DNA from: Veillonella ratti
GTDB taxonomy: Bacteria; Bacillota; Negativicutes; Veillonellales; Veillonellaceae
Assembly (NCBI RefSeq): GCF_003992115.1
Contig: NZ_RQUX01000019.1
Coordinates: forward strand, 1 to 46,433
DNA length: 46,433 nucleotides
Direction of reading: 5' to 3'
The notes beneath the pieces were generated by a model, which saw only the letters and a list, made by a program, of their open reading frames with translations, did no database searches and was not told the origin of the DNA. Of this stretch, positions 30,074 through 37,735 are shown piece after piece. Made by a program: the position numbers and the translations under genes. How positions within the stretch are numbered: the first letter of the stretch is position 1; the number at the start of each line of letters is the position of its first letter.

Positions 30074-31783
30074 GTGTTGACCGAGCCGATGATTTTATTA
30101 AAAAATTTACAAGTTGCCTATGACGGGCAGTCGGTCTTACAAGATGTAAATCTTACCGTTGCAGCCGGTGAAGCAATCGTTATTATAGGCCCTTCGGGAG
30201 CAGGCAAAACGACTATATTGAAGACCTTATTGGGTTTATTGCCAAAAAATGCCCGGATTACGTATGAAACAGCTTCTTTATGTGGCGTTTCTTGGCCTAA
30301 ATCGGAACAAGCTTGGCACGATTTACGAGGCCGACGCATCACTTATGTAGCGCAAGGCGCCGTAAGCTCTTTTAGTCCTTTTTTTACAATTGAAGAGCAA
30401 TGTCGTCATGTGGCAAAGGCTATTAATCTCGATTGGGCTGAAGCCCACAGTCGGATTGAAACTTTAAGCATCGCTCTTGATTTAGACCTTAACGTCTTAT
30501 CTTTATATCCCACTGAATTGTCCGGCGGTATGGCTCAACGGGTGGCGTTATTATTTGCCTTACTCCCAAAACCGGATATTCTAATCGCCGATGAGCCGGC
30601 TTCGAGTTTAGACATGGTTCGTCAACTGCAAGTAGTAGAGCTTTTGAAAAAAGTGCAGCAATCGGAAGGGTTGACTTTGGTGTTTGTTACTCACCAACGG
30701 GAATTGGCAAACTGTATCGGTGACAGCGTATATGAATTGCAGGACGGTCGCCTGCAATGTTTGCAGGAAGGTCATTTGCAATGTTTGCAGGACGGTTGTT
30801 TGCAAAATTTGAAGGCCTCTATGAATGAGGGCGATCATTCAGCGTCTATTAGCGTGGAAGACATCACTACGATTGACAAAGAGCCTCGTGCTGTGGCAGT
30901 AACAGATGTTGCGACGGCACCGCTTTTAGAGATTAAAAATCTCCAAGCCTGTTACGAGGCTGATAGTAACTCCGTATTACATGACGTAAGTTTAACGGTT
31001 CATCGTGGTGAATGGGTGGCCTTGGTTGGTCTCAGCGGAGCCGGTAAGAGCACTTTGTTTCGCTGCTTACTAGGCTGGCAGCCCACTTTAAACGGTGAGA
31101 TTTTATATGGTGAAAAGGAGCTTGCCAATTATTCGCCTGCTGAGTTGGGACAAATAGTCCAGCCGATTTGGCAAGATCCGCAAAGTTCTTTTAATCCGCG
31201 TCAAACAATCGGATGGAGCCTTGAAGAAGCTATCAAACATAAGCCGGCAAAGCCGGTGAAGTCGGAATCTTTGCAATCCTTAGGGGCACAAAATGTCAGA
31301 TTTTTATCGCAAGAGTGCACCATTTTAGATGTCGCAGACAGGGCGCGGTTTTCACCGGTCGCAAGTTCTGCTTCAACCGGCCAAGAACAGGTGTCTACCC
31401 TCTTGGGCGCCGTGAATTTGCCAAGTTCATACAGTAAGCGTTATCCGCACATGTTGAGCGGCGGGGAATGTCAGCGAGCCGCTTTGGCGCGGGCTATTGC
31501 CAATAATCCGTCCTTACTTTTGTGTGATGAAATGACATCTGCTTTGGATGGGCAAACGCAAGCGGAAGTATTAACCGTATTAAATGATTTAAAACAAAAA
31601 AATCAGCTCGCCGGTTTAGTCATAACCCATGACTTAACGATAGCTGAATCTTTATGTGAACGCATCTATTTATTGGCTGAAGGGTGCATTGTGGAATCAG
31701 GGACGGTGGCAGCTGTTTTAGCCAATCCTCAATCAGAGTTGGCCAAACAATTGGTAGAAGCACGCACATTACTTAAAAGGTAA
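30074..31783 (+). CDS. ABC transporter ATPase with two fused nucleotide-binding domains (DppDF/NikDE-like fusion)
   Basis: A 569-residue cytoplasmic ATPase that carries both motor domains in one chain. Domain 1: Walker A GPSGAGKTT (39-47), signature LSGGMAQR (about 153), Walker B ILIADEPASSLD. Domain 2: Walker A GLSGAGKST (about 319), signature LSGGECQR (about 460), Walker B LLLCDEMTSALD. The linker holds three 8-residue repeats LQDGRLQC/LQEGHLQC/LQDGCLQN (222-245). Domain 2 has an insertion of about 60 residues between the Q-loop (IWQDPQSSFNPRQ) and the signature, predicted to be flexible. The start is GTG 30074 or TTG 30077 behind AAAGGGGGTGAT; I use the first. It powers the two permeases upstream. 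Confidence 0.88.
   Translation: MLTEPMILLKNLQVAYDGQSVLQDVNLTVAAGEAIVIIGPSGAGKTTILKTLLGLLPKNARITYETASLCGVSWPKSEQAWHDLRGRRITYVAQGAVSSFSPFFTIEEQCRHVAKAINLDWAEAHSRIETLSIALDLDLNVLSLYPTELSGGMAQRVALLFALLPKPDILIADEPASSLDMVRQLQVVELLKKVQQSEGLTLVFVTHQRELANCIGDSVYELQDGRLQCLQEGHLQCLQDGCLQNLKASMNEGDHSASISVEDITTIDKEPRAVAVTDVATAPLLEIKNLQACYEADSNSVLHDVSLTVHRGEWVALVGLSGAGKSTLFRCLLGWQPTLNGEILYGEKELANYSPAELGQIVQPIWQDPQSSFNPRQTIGWSLEEAIKHKPAKPVKSESLQSLGAQNVRFLSQECTILDVADRARFSPVASSASTGQEQVSTLLGAVNLPSSYSKRYPHMLSGGECQRAALARAIANNPSLLLCDEMTSALDGQTQAEVLTVLNDLKQKNQLAGLVITHDLTIAESLCERIYLLAEGCIVESGTVAAVLANPQSELAKQLVEARTLLKR
30737..30808 (+). repeat. Three 24-bp in-frame repeats in the ATPase linker
   Basis: Units begin TTGCAGGACGGTCGCCTGCA, TTGCAGGAAGGTCATTTGCA and TTGCAGGACGGTTGTTTGCA. 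Each encodes eight residues, so copy number changes keep the frame. Each unit also contains TGCAGG..(C/T)TGCA inverted pairs. Confidence 0.85.
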
Positions 31784-31894
31784 ATACTAAAATTGTATTA
31801 CCATTGTTTTACAATACCATAGTATTTTACCATAAGTCATCTTGTGCAATATGTTATAATAAATTTATAACAGACGAAACAAGGTGGTGATTAC

Positions 31895-32293
31895 GTGGCG
31901 CAAACGGAGCACGATAGATTACATGAATTAGGTATTGCCCACAGTCATGAGGCGATGCATGAACATATACACGGCCATGAACATTCTCATGAACATACTC
32001 ATACAGATGAAAACGCTCATGGACATACACATTCGCACACGCAGACTAAGGCGGTATTGAATCGTTTGTCACGTATTATCGGTCATTTGGAGTCGGTAAA
32101 GCGGATGGTGGCGGATGGGCGCGACTGCAGTGAGGTGTTGGTGCAACTGGCCGCGGTTGATTCGGCGGTGAAAAGTGTGAGCCGCGTTGTCATAAAGGAC
32201 CACATTCAGCATTGTATCGTTGATGCGGTAAAAGATAATGATACAGAAACCCTTGATAAATTGAATGAAGCTATCGATCGGTTTATAAAGTAG
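31895..32293 (+). CDS. CsoR/RcnR-family metal-sensing repressor with His-rich N-terminal tail
   Basis: A 132-residue protein. Residues 52-132 form the all-helical DUF156 fold: LNRLSRIIGHLESVKRMVADGRDC, then VLVQLAAVDSAVKSVSRVVIKDHIQHCI. Metal ligand candidates are Cys78, His103 and Cys107 (the Cys-His-Cys set of CsoR and InrS), with His106 adjacent. Residues 6-48 carry 16 histidines in HEH, HSH and HTH runs, a nickel/cobalt-binding style tail absent from most relatives. GTG 31895 follows AAGGTGGTGA. The upstream gap has a TATAAT at 31855 but no G-tract operator of the CsoR or RcnR kind. Three ACCAT blocks (31800, 31816, 31829) could be sites. The likely role is metal-dependent control of the adjacent transporter; metal identity is open (Ni, Co or Cu). 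Confidence 0.85.
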   Translation: MAQTEHDRLHELGIAHSHEAMHEHIHGHEHSHEHTHTDENAHGHTHSHTQTKAVLNRLSRIIGHLESVKRMVADGRDCSEVLVQLAAVDSAVKSVSRVVIKDHIQHCIVDAVKDNDTETLDKLNEAIDRFIK

Positions 32294-32360
32294 CGAAGGC
32301 TATTTTTATAATAACTTTTGAATTTGATACTTGGCAGATTATTTACAAGGAGGTAGCAGT

Positions 32361-32765
32361 ATGTCACGAGTTGTAATGCAGGCACATTTGAGAAATGAAT
32401 TAACAAACGCTAAAAAGAGTCACACTGTATTTACTGATGTAGGCAAAGATGTGGGCGGTTTGGAAGAATCGTTTTCACCGGTTGAATTGTTAGCTGACAC
32501 GTTTGCTTCTTGTGCCCTCTCCATTATGGGGCTTATCGGCGGTAAAATGGGCTATGATTTTGTTGGTGCCTATGCCGAAGTGGCCACCGATGTGAGCTCC
32601 GAAGAATTTAGAGTTAAAGAAATTAAAATTGACTTCCATTTACCAAAAGCTGTTAAAGAAGAAGACCGCAGTAAAATTGAAACCTTGCTTCATGAAAAAT
32701 GTATTGTCGGCCGTAGCTTGAATGATGATGTAATACAGACTGCTACGTTTAACTATGATGTGTAG
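32361..32765 (+). CDS. OsmC-family protein
   Basis: A 134-residue OsmC/Ohr-fold protein. The two conserved cysteines, FASCALSIM (Cys51) and HEKCIVGRSL (Cys114), match the peroxidatic and resolving positions, so reduction of organic hydroperoxides with thiols is the family activity. FSPVELLADTFASC is the typical helix start. ATG 32361 has AAGGAGG upstream; the frame from 32331 crosses that site. It follows the metal sensor by 67 bases and may share its transcript. It is the last gene before a convergent terminator. Confidence 0.87.
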   Translation: MSRVVMQAHLRNELTNAKKSHTVFTDVGKDVGGLEESFSPVELLADTFASCALSIMGLIGGKMGYDFVGAYAEVATDVSSEEFRVKEIKIDFHLPKAVKEEDRSKIETLLHEKCIVGRSLNDDVIQTATFNYDV

Positions 32766-32801
32766 GGTTGTTTGAACAGAATATTTGCTTAAGTTGTAGT
32801 T

Positions 32802-32836
32802 AGCCCTTGCTTGAAATTCAGGCAAGGGCTTTTTTG
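32802..32836 (+). terminator. Terminator after the OsmC gene
   Basis: Stem AGCCCTTGC/GCAAGGGCT with a self-complementary loop TTGAAATTCA and six T. Confidence 0.88.
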
Positions 32837-32941
32837 TCCTATAAGCCTGAAATCAAAAAATAAAAGACCGATAAGACTAGATAAATACTAATCCTATCGG
32901 TCTAAAGACCAACTCAAAATGACCTATAAGTTTATAATTAA

Positions 32942-33529
32942 TTATTTAATATGTTTGCTGCCGCGTTCGGTCATTGGCACATGATCTTTACAAAGCGGGC
33001 ATTCTTCCGGCTGGTAGGTCGGTACGGTAAGGTTCAATAAAGCCTGCACTTTGTCGTTTGGAATACCAAAGTCTGCTTTGCCGCCGCTACGGTTAACCAA
33101 GAGGCCTACACCTACGATTTCGCCTTGAGAAGCTTTTACTACGTCTACAACTTCGCGAACGGAACCGCCGGTTGTTACGATATCTTCAACGATAAGTACG
33201 CGTGTACCCGGTTCGATGCGGAAACCGCGACGTAAAGTCATAACGCCTTTTTCACGTTCGGTGAAAATAGCACGGGTACCTAACGCTTTACCAACTTCAT
33301 GAGCCAACAAGATACCACCCGTCATAGGTCCGATAACGAGTTCAACATTTTGATCCTTGAAGCGTTCGGCCAATTCTTGGCAAAGACGTTCCGTATATTT
33401 CGGATGTTGCAATACGTTGAATTTTTCCACATACATTGGGCTGTGGAGTCCGGAGGTCAAAAGAAAATGGCCTTCTAAAATAGCTTTAGTGTCGATTAAT
33501 AACTGTTTTACTTCTTGTTCTGTCATCAT
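32942..33529 (-). CDS. pyrE: Orotate phosphoribosyltransferase
   Basis: A 195-residue enzyme that joins orotate and PRPP to orotidine 5'-phosphate in pyrimidine synthesis. The PRPP motif VLIVEDIVTTGGS is near residue 114, and FTEREKGVMTLRRGF supplies the catalytic loop. The C-terminus carries an ECPLC pair, a possible small metal or redox site seen in the longer PyrE type. The start overlaps the end of pyrF by four bases (ATGA), so translation is coupled. No other de novo pyr genes are in the window. Confidence 0.94.
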   Translation of the reverse strand: MMTEQEVKQLLIDTKAILEGHFLLTSGLHSPMYVEKFNVLQHPKYTERLCQELAERFKDQNVELVIGPMTGGILLAHEVGKALGTRAIFTEREKGVMTLRRGFRIEPGTRVLIVEDIVTTGGSVREVVDVVKASQGEIVGVGLLVNRSGGKADFGIPNDKVQALLNLTVPTYQPEECPLCKDHVPMTERGSKHIK

Positions 33530-34245
33530 GGGTGAACAGCCTCCATTTCTTCAACAATTAAACGAACCGCTTCTTGCGGATTTTCGGCTTTGGTAATCGG
33601 GCGACCGATAACGAGCTTTGAAGCACCGTCCTCTAAGGCGTTTTTCGGTGTAGCAATGCGTTTCTGGTCATTGGCAGCCGCAAAGCTTGGGCGAATGCCC
33701 GGCGTTACAATGAGGAAATCCTCGCCGCAGGCTTTGCGGATGGCCTTGGCTTCCAACGGGGATGCTACAACGCCGTCCATGCCGGATTCTTTAGCAAGTT
33801 TTGCCAAACGCAGTACCTGATCGCGAATCGGTAATTGACCGCCGATGGCAGTCCAAGCATCATCGTCAAAACTGGTGAGTACGGTTACGGCCAAGAGTTT
33901 AGGACGCTCTACCTGTAATTTTTCAGCGGCTTCGGTAGCTGCTTTGGCAGCGGCCGCCATCATAACGGGCCCGCCTTGGCTGTGCAAGGTGATGAGCTTG
34001 GCGCCTAAATGCGTCAAAGAGGTTACCCCCTGTGCTACCGTGTTGGGAATATCATGCAATTTCAAGTCGAGAAATACGGATTTCCCCTGTTCTTGCAAAT
34101 ATGTAACGGTTTCGGCACCGGCGGCATAAAATAATTCCATGCCCACTTTGTAATACGATACGGAGTCACCTAAGGTAGTCACCAAGTTTTTTAACTGATC
34201 CATGGTGGCCACATCAAGGGCTACTATAAGTCTGTCGTCTGCCAT
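33526..34245 (-). CDS. pyrF: Orotidine 5'-phosphate decarboxylase
   Basis: A 239-residue TIM-barrel decarboxylase giving UMP. The signature VFLDLKLHDIPNTVAQG (catalytic Lys and Asp, near residue 58-74) and the phosphate-binding LIVTPGIRPSF and KLVIGRPITKAENP are visible. AGGAGG precedes the ATG. The leader (34246-34380 on the minus strand) has a TATAAT near 34332 but no convincing -35 and no PyrR-binding anti-antiterminator that I can see. It precedes and overlaps pyrE. Confidence 0.95.
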   Translation of the reverse strand: MADDRLIVALDVATMDQLKNLVTTLGDSVSYYKVGMELFYAAGAETVTYLQEQGKSVFLDLKLHDIPNTVAQGVTSLTHLGAKLITLHSQGGPVMMAAAAKAATEAAEKLQVERPKLLAVTVLTSFDDDAWTAIGGQLPIRDQVLRLAKLAKESGMDGVVASPLEAKAIRKACGEDFLIVTPGIRPSFAAANDQKRIATPKNALEDGASKLVIGRPITKAENPQEAVRLIVEEMEAVHP

Positions 34246-34347
34246 CGTAAGCCTCCTTTGATAATATATTCAAATAATTTTTACACAAAAACGAGGTAAA
34301 GTCAATTCTAAATTATTTGTGCTTATCTATATTATACCTCTTTTTAC

Positions 34348-34377
34348 TTGTAAAAAAGAGAGGATATCTAGTATTAT
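34348..34377 (+). promoter_or_regulatory. Possible promoter of the RraA-family gene
   Basis: TTGTAA, 18 bases, TATTAT on the plus strand, about 60 bases before the start codon. Confidence 0.5.
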
Positions 34378-34438
34378 AGATATATAAGCTAGTCATAGCA
34401 AAAAGTGATGATGTTTTCAAAAGAATGGAGTGATACTA

Positions 34439-35134
34439 GTGGCAGTAGGTAATCGAGTGTATTTGAAAAGACCGATGGTAAGTGATGAACTATTGAACGA
34501 ATATCAGGGGATTCCGGCGGCGAATGTGGCGGATTGTATGGGGCGCCTCAGTGCCTTGCATCCGCGTGTTTCTTTGAAATCTTCACCTAAACAACCGGTG
34601 ACGGTAGGCCGTGCTTTGACGGTAAAAACGCGTGGCGGCGATAACTTAATGATTCATAAAGCTCTCAATATGGCTGGGCCGGGCGATGTTATTATGGTGT
34701 CCAATGACGGGGGCACGGAATATCGGGCGCTCATGGGTGAAGTTATGCTCGGCTATGCGATTTATAAACAAATTGCCGGCCTCGTAATTGACGGACCGAT
34801 TCGCGACAGTGATGCGGTAGAGGCTATGAGCATGCCTGTTTACGCAAACGGTACCAATCCGGCAGGCCCTTACAAAGATGGCACCGGTGAAATCAATACG
34901 CCAATTGCTTGCGGCGGCATTTCTGTAAATCCGGGGGATATTGTCGTTATGGACCGCGACGGCGTTATCGTTGTACCTTGGCAGGATGCGGAAGAAGTGT
35001 TGGAAGGGGCTAAAAAAATCCAAGCCAAAGATGCAGCCAATGTGCATGCGGCCTTGACCGGTGATGCGGACCGTCAATGGGTGGAAGACGCACTCAAAGA
35101 GCAGGGCACCGAAATTATTGACGACCAATATTGA
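34439..35134 (+). CDS. RraA-family protein (HMG/CHA aldolase or oxaloacetate decarboxylase-like)
   Basis: A 231-residue protein. The RraA fold is shown by ANVADCMGRLSALHP, GRALTVKTRGGDNLMIHKAL, GDVIMVSNDGG, LAGLVIDGPIRDSDAV (metal/substrate loop) and VNPGDIVVMDRDGVIVVP. With the conserved GxxxR-D pattern, members outside E. coli usually act as class II aldolases on 4-hydroxy-4-methyl-2-oxoglutarate or decarboxylate oxaloacetate. Control of RNase E is unlikely in this lineage. GTG 34439 is chosen as it lies eight bases after TGGAG; another GTG at 34430 is inside that site. The downstream 2-hydroxyacid dehydrogenase is convergent, not in the same operon. Confidence 0.83.
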   Translation: MAVGNRVYLKRPMVSDELLNEYQGIPAANVADCMGRLSALHPRVSLKSSPKQPVTVGRALTVKTRGGDNLMIHKALNMAGPGDVIMVSNDGGTEYRALMGEVMLGYAIYKQIAGLVIDGPIRDSDAVEAMSMPVYANGTNPAGPYKDGTGEINTPIACGGISVNPGDIVVMDRDGVIVVPWQDAEEVLEGAKKIQAKDAANVHAALTGDADRQWVEDALKEQGTEIIDDQY

Positions 35135-35204
35135 TTGTGGTCGATATTAAAGCTTGAAAAACCAAAAACTAAATAGTCATTAACTTTAGAGGCGATGATT
35201 ATAA

Positions 35205-35250
35205 AAAAGCAACCGATGCTTACAGTGTTATGTAAGTTCGGTTGCTTTTT
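35205..35250. terminator. Bidirectional terminator between the RraA and dehydrogenase genes
   Basis: A 13-base stem AAAAAGCAACCGA with its near-inverse TTCGGTTGCTTTTT, inner CTTAC/GTAAG pairing, T runs on both strands. Confidence 0.9.
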
Positions 35251-35265
35251 GTTGCAATTATGAAA

Positions 35266-36216
35266 CTACACTAAGTTTTGAGGTTTGCCCGCTTCCCAGG
35301 CTTTGATATTTTCAATAACAATATCTGCTCTGGTTTCGAGTGCTTCTTTGCTGGCAAAAGCTACATGCGGGGTAAGTACGGTATTTTTGGCATGGCATAA
35401 TGGATGGTCGGCCGGAATTGGCGGTTCCGTTTCGAATACATCAATACCGGCGCCGGCTAAACGACCTTCGTTAAGGGCGGCCGCTAAAGCAACGCTATCT
35501 ACCACGGGACCACGGGCTGTATTGATGAGCACGGCGGTCGGTTTCATGAGCTTAATCATGTCGGCGTTCACAAGGCCCTTCGTTTCAGCCGTTAACGGCG
35601 TGTGTAAAGATACGAAATCGGCTTCGCGGAATAATTCTTCTTTGGAAACGAATTTAACGCCTTTGTCGATGAGGTCTTGTTTTTCACTGCGATTGTAAGC
35701 AATAACTTTGCAACCGAAAGCAAGGGCGATTTCAGCTACGCGGCGACCGATGGCACCGGTGCCTACTACGCCGAAGGTTTTGCCAAAAAGTTCAAAACCC
35801 ACCAAACCGGCTTTAGTGCCTTCGTGGCGTGCTTCGTGGTCGCATGGTACGATATTGCGAATTACAGAAATAGCAAGACCAAAAGCGAGTTCAGCTACGG
35901 CGTTAGTGGAGTAGCCGGCGGCGTTACATACGGTAATGTTGCGTTCACGGCAGGCTTCTAAATCCACATGGTCCACGCCGGTGAAGGCGATAGAAATCAT
36001 TTTGAGATGCGGGCATTGGCGAATGATGTCACCGGACAATTTCTGATTGGCCAAAATCAAAATATCTGCGTCTTTTACGCGATCCAATAATTTTGCTTGG
36101 TCTAACTCCTGCGTTTCGGGATAGAAGAATTCATGGCCGGCTGCTTTAAGTGGGGCACTGACTTCTTCGATTTTGGCGGCGGATACGCCTAATGGTTCCA
36201 TTACGATAATATTCAT
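35266..36216 (-). CDS. D-isomer-specific 2-hydroxyacid dehydrogenase
   Basis: A 316-residue NAD(P)-dependent dehydrogenase. Rossmann motif FGVVGTGAIGRRVAE is near residue 145, and the catalytic set is Arg in NTARGPVVD (near 232), Glu in DVFETEPP and His in LTPHVAFAS (near 282). The family reduces 2-keto acids to D-2-hydroxyacids or the reverse; candidates are lactate, glycerate and phosphoglycerate. It has no ACT domain, so it is not the long SerA type. In a lactate-user a D-lactate or hydroxypyruvate role is plausible but unproven. GAGGTGA precedes the ATG. Confidence 0.88.
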   Translation of the reverse strand: MNIIVMEPLGVSAAKIEEVSAPLKAAGHEFFYPETQELDQAKLLDRVKDADILILANQKLSGDIIRQCPHLKMISIAFTGVDHVDLEACRERNITVCNAAGYSTNAVAELAFGLAISVIRNIVPCDHEARHEGTKAGLVGFELFGKTFGVVGTGAIGRRVAEIALAFGCKVIAYNRSEKQDLIDKGVKFVSKEELFREADFVSLHTPLTAETKGLVNADMIKLMKPTAVLINTARGPVVDSVALAAALNEGRLAGAGIDVFETEPPIPADHPLCHAKNTVLTPHVAFASKEALETRADIVIENIKAWEAGKPQNLV

Positions 36217-36710
36217 ATTGTCACCTCGTTTAAATTAGTGAGTATGTATAGAGTTATCAGCTAACATATATTATTGTAGCTCTTATTAATTTTGATTATA
36301 CGCCAAATAAGCGGAGAATACAAACGCGTCGAAACCATGGTGATGCACTAGGATATGAAAAATAATATTAAATAATATTTTGAGAGAACATTGAGAAATG
36401 ATTTGTATCGGCAAATTCTCATACATCAAGTGAAATAAACTTGATGTATTTTTTTTATAAAGAGAATTATTAACAATATTAAGAACCTAATTAACGCCAT
36501 TTTGAACATTATATATATAGTGGTACTCTAAATGTTTTTTTTGTTTGATTAATTGTAAAGAAAGAGTAAAATTTAAATAAAATATTTACAAAATATAAAC
36601 AATTTATAAACTGGGTCTAATTACGTACTAAAATTCTAAATTATGTAATGACTGAAAATAAATATTTTATACGATGAAGGAAATTCACAAGCAGATACGG
36701 AGGTGCCGGT
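36217..36710. other. AT-rich intergenic region with an isolated terminator
   Basis: No gene is supported over nearly 500 bases. A clear intrinsic terminator, ATACATCAAGT-(7 bases)-ACTTGATGTAT with eight T, lies at 36421-36456 on the plus strand although no plus-strand gene precedes it. It could end a small RNA starting after 36240 or protect the membrane-protein gene from read-through. The last 200 bases are extremely AT-rich and should hold the promoter of the next gene. Confidence 0.5.
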
Positions 36711-37382
36711 GTGAAGATAATTAACAAAGTGAGTATAGTGCTATTAATCGTGGTTTGGCCGTTAGCATTTCTTTTGCCCGGTTGGGCTTTTTGGGAAAAT
36801 AATTGGATAGAAAATATAGAGGCCTTAATATTGTTAGGTGGCTTTTTAATGACAGTTAAGTGGTCATTTTTAGGAGCTCGCTCTGAACGGTGGCTTTGGC
36901 TGAGTGCGGCGGTACTATTTTTAGTGGCACTGGGTCGTGAATTGAGTTGGGGCCGTGTTTTCTATCCGATGGCATGGACGACCACCGGGCCGGAATTTCC
37001 CGGGATAAATGAAGTCTGGTTTGGGGGATATGTTCCCTGGTTTTTAGGGGCCATGGCGCTCTTGTTGTGTGTGGCCCTATGGCGGGGACGCGATTTAATA
37101 GCTGTTTTATATAAAGAGCATCTTAGTGATCGCACGCTTCTTATCTACCTCGCTATTTTTATAGGCGGACTCGTATTAGGTGAAACTATATTTGAAAAAA
37201 ATATGATTTCTTTGTGGTCGGCTTACCATCAAAACTTGGAAGAAATGGCGGAATTGTGTAGCTACTGGTCGGCCATAGCTCTTGTATTCAGAGTAAAAGA
37301 GTTGGTTTGCGCGAAAGTAGAAGCTAGCCTTATTAAAGGTAAGACACTGTATTCTTTGGCTCAATTTACTTTGCATCGATAA
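36711..37382 (+). CDS. Unknown integral membrane protein
   Basis: A 223-residue protein with about five or six membrane segments (VSIVLLIVVWPLAFLLPGW; ALILLGGFLMTVKW; WLWLSAAVLFLVALG; WFLGAMALLLCVALW; LLIYLAIFIGGLVLG). I do not recognise the family. Conserved-looking polar residues lie at membrane edges: ENNWIENIEA, GRELSWGRVFYP, and QNLEEMAELCSYW. Several Glu, Trp and Arg there suggest a functional site rather than a simple anchor. It starts with GTG 36711, six bases after GGAGGTG. It is a single-gene unit ending at the terminator at 37487. Confidence 0.75.
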   Translation: MKIINKVSIVLLIVVWPLAFLLPGWAFWENNWIENIEALILLGGFLMTVKWSFLGARSERWLWLSAAVLFLVALGRELSWGRVFYPMAWTTTGPEFPGINEVWFGGYVPWFLGAMALLLCVALWRGRDLIAVLYKEHLSDRTLLIYLAIFIGGLVLGETIFEKNMISLWSAYHQNLEEMAELCSYWSAIALVFRVKELVCAKVEASLIKGKTLYSLAQFTLHR

Positions 37383-37486
37383 GATATTGTCTTAACCAAG
37401 AGGATATTTAGTAACATCTTTTTGAATTTAGTTTGGTGTTCGCCTTGAGTGGACGTAAGTAGTAAACTAATGCGATAAAAATTATA

Positions 37487-37520
37487 AAAACAGCCTTTGT
37501 TCGAAGGCTGTTTTTTGATT
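37487..37520 (+). terminator. Terminator of the membrane-protein gene
   Basis: Stem AAAACAGCCTT/AAGGCTGTTTT with a 6-base loop and T-rich tail. Downstream, TTGAAA-18-TATACT (37598-37627) is a possible hydrogenase promoter. Confidence 0.85.
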
Positions 37521-37735
37521 TTTTAAATCCTTTAAAAAAGGCGGTATTATCATACTTTTTGCATAGTAATAATGCACAATGATAATCTAATTCCTATTTG
37601 AAAACAGGAGATTTAATTTGCTATACTACAAAGAGACATCACTCACAACCATACAATTTTGGTCGATGTCGGTTCCAACAGAGGTTGGATTATATTGAAT
37701 ACATAACTAGTATTATTTGTGTGAGGTGCAAAACT

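Noticed and set aside
31784-31894. CsoR/RcnR operator with a G-tract
   Set aside because: No GGGG-centred inverted repeat is present; only ACCAT blocks and a TATAAT are seen.
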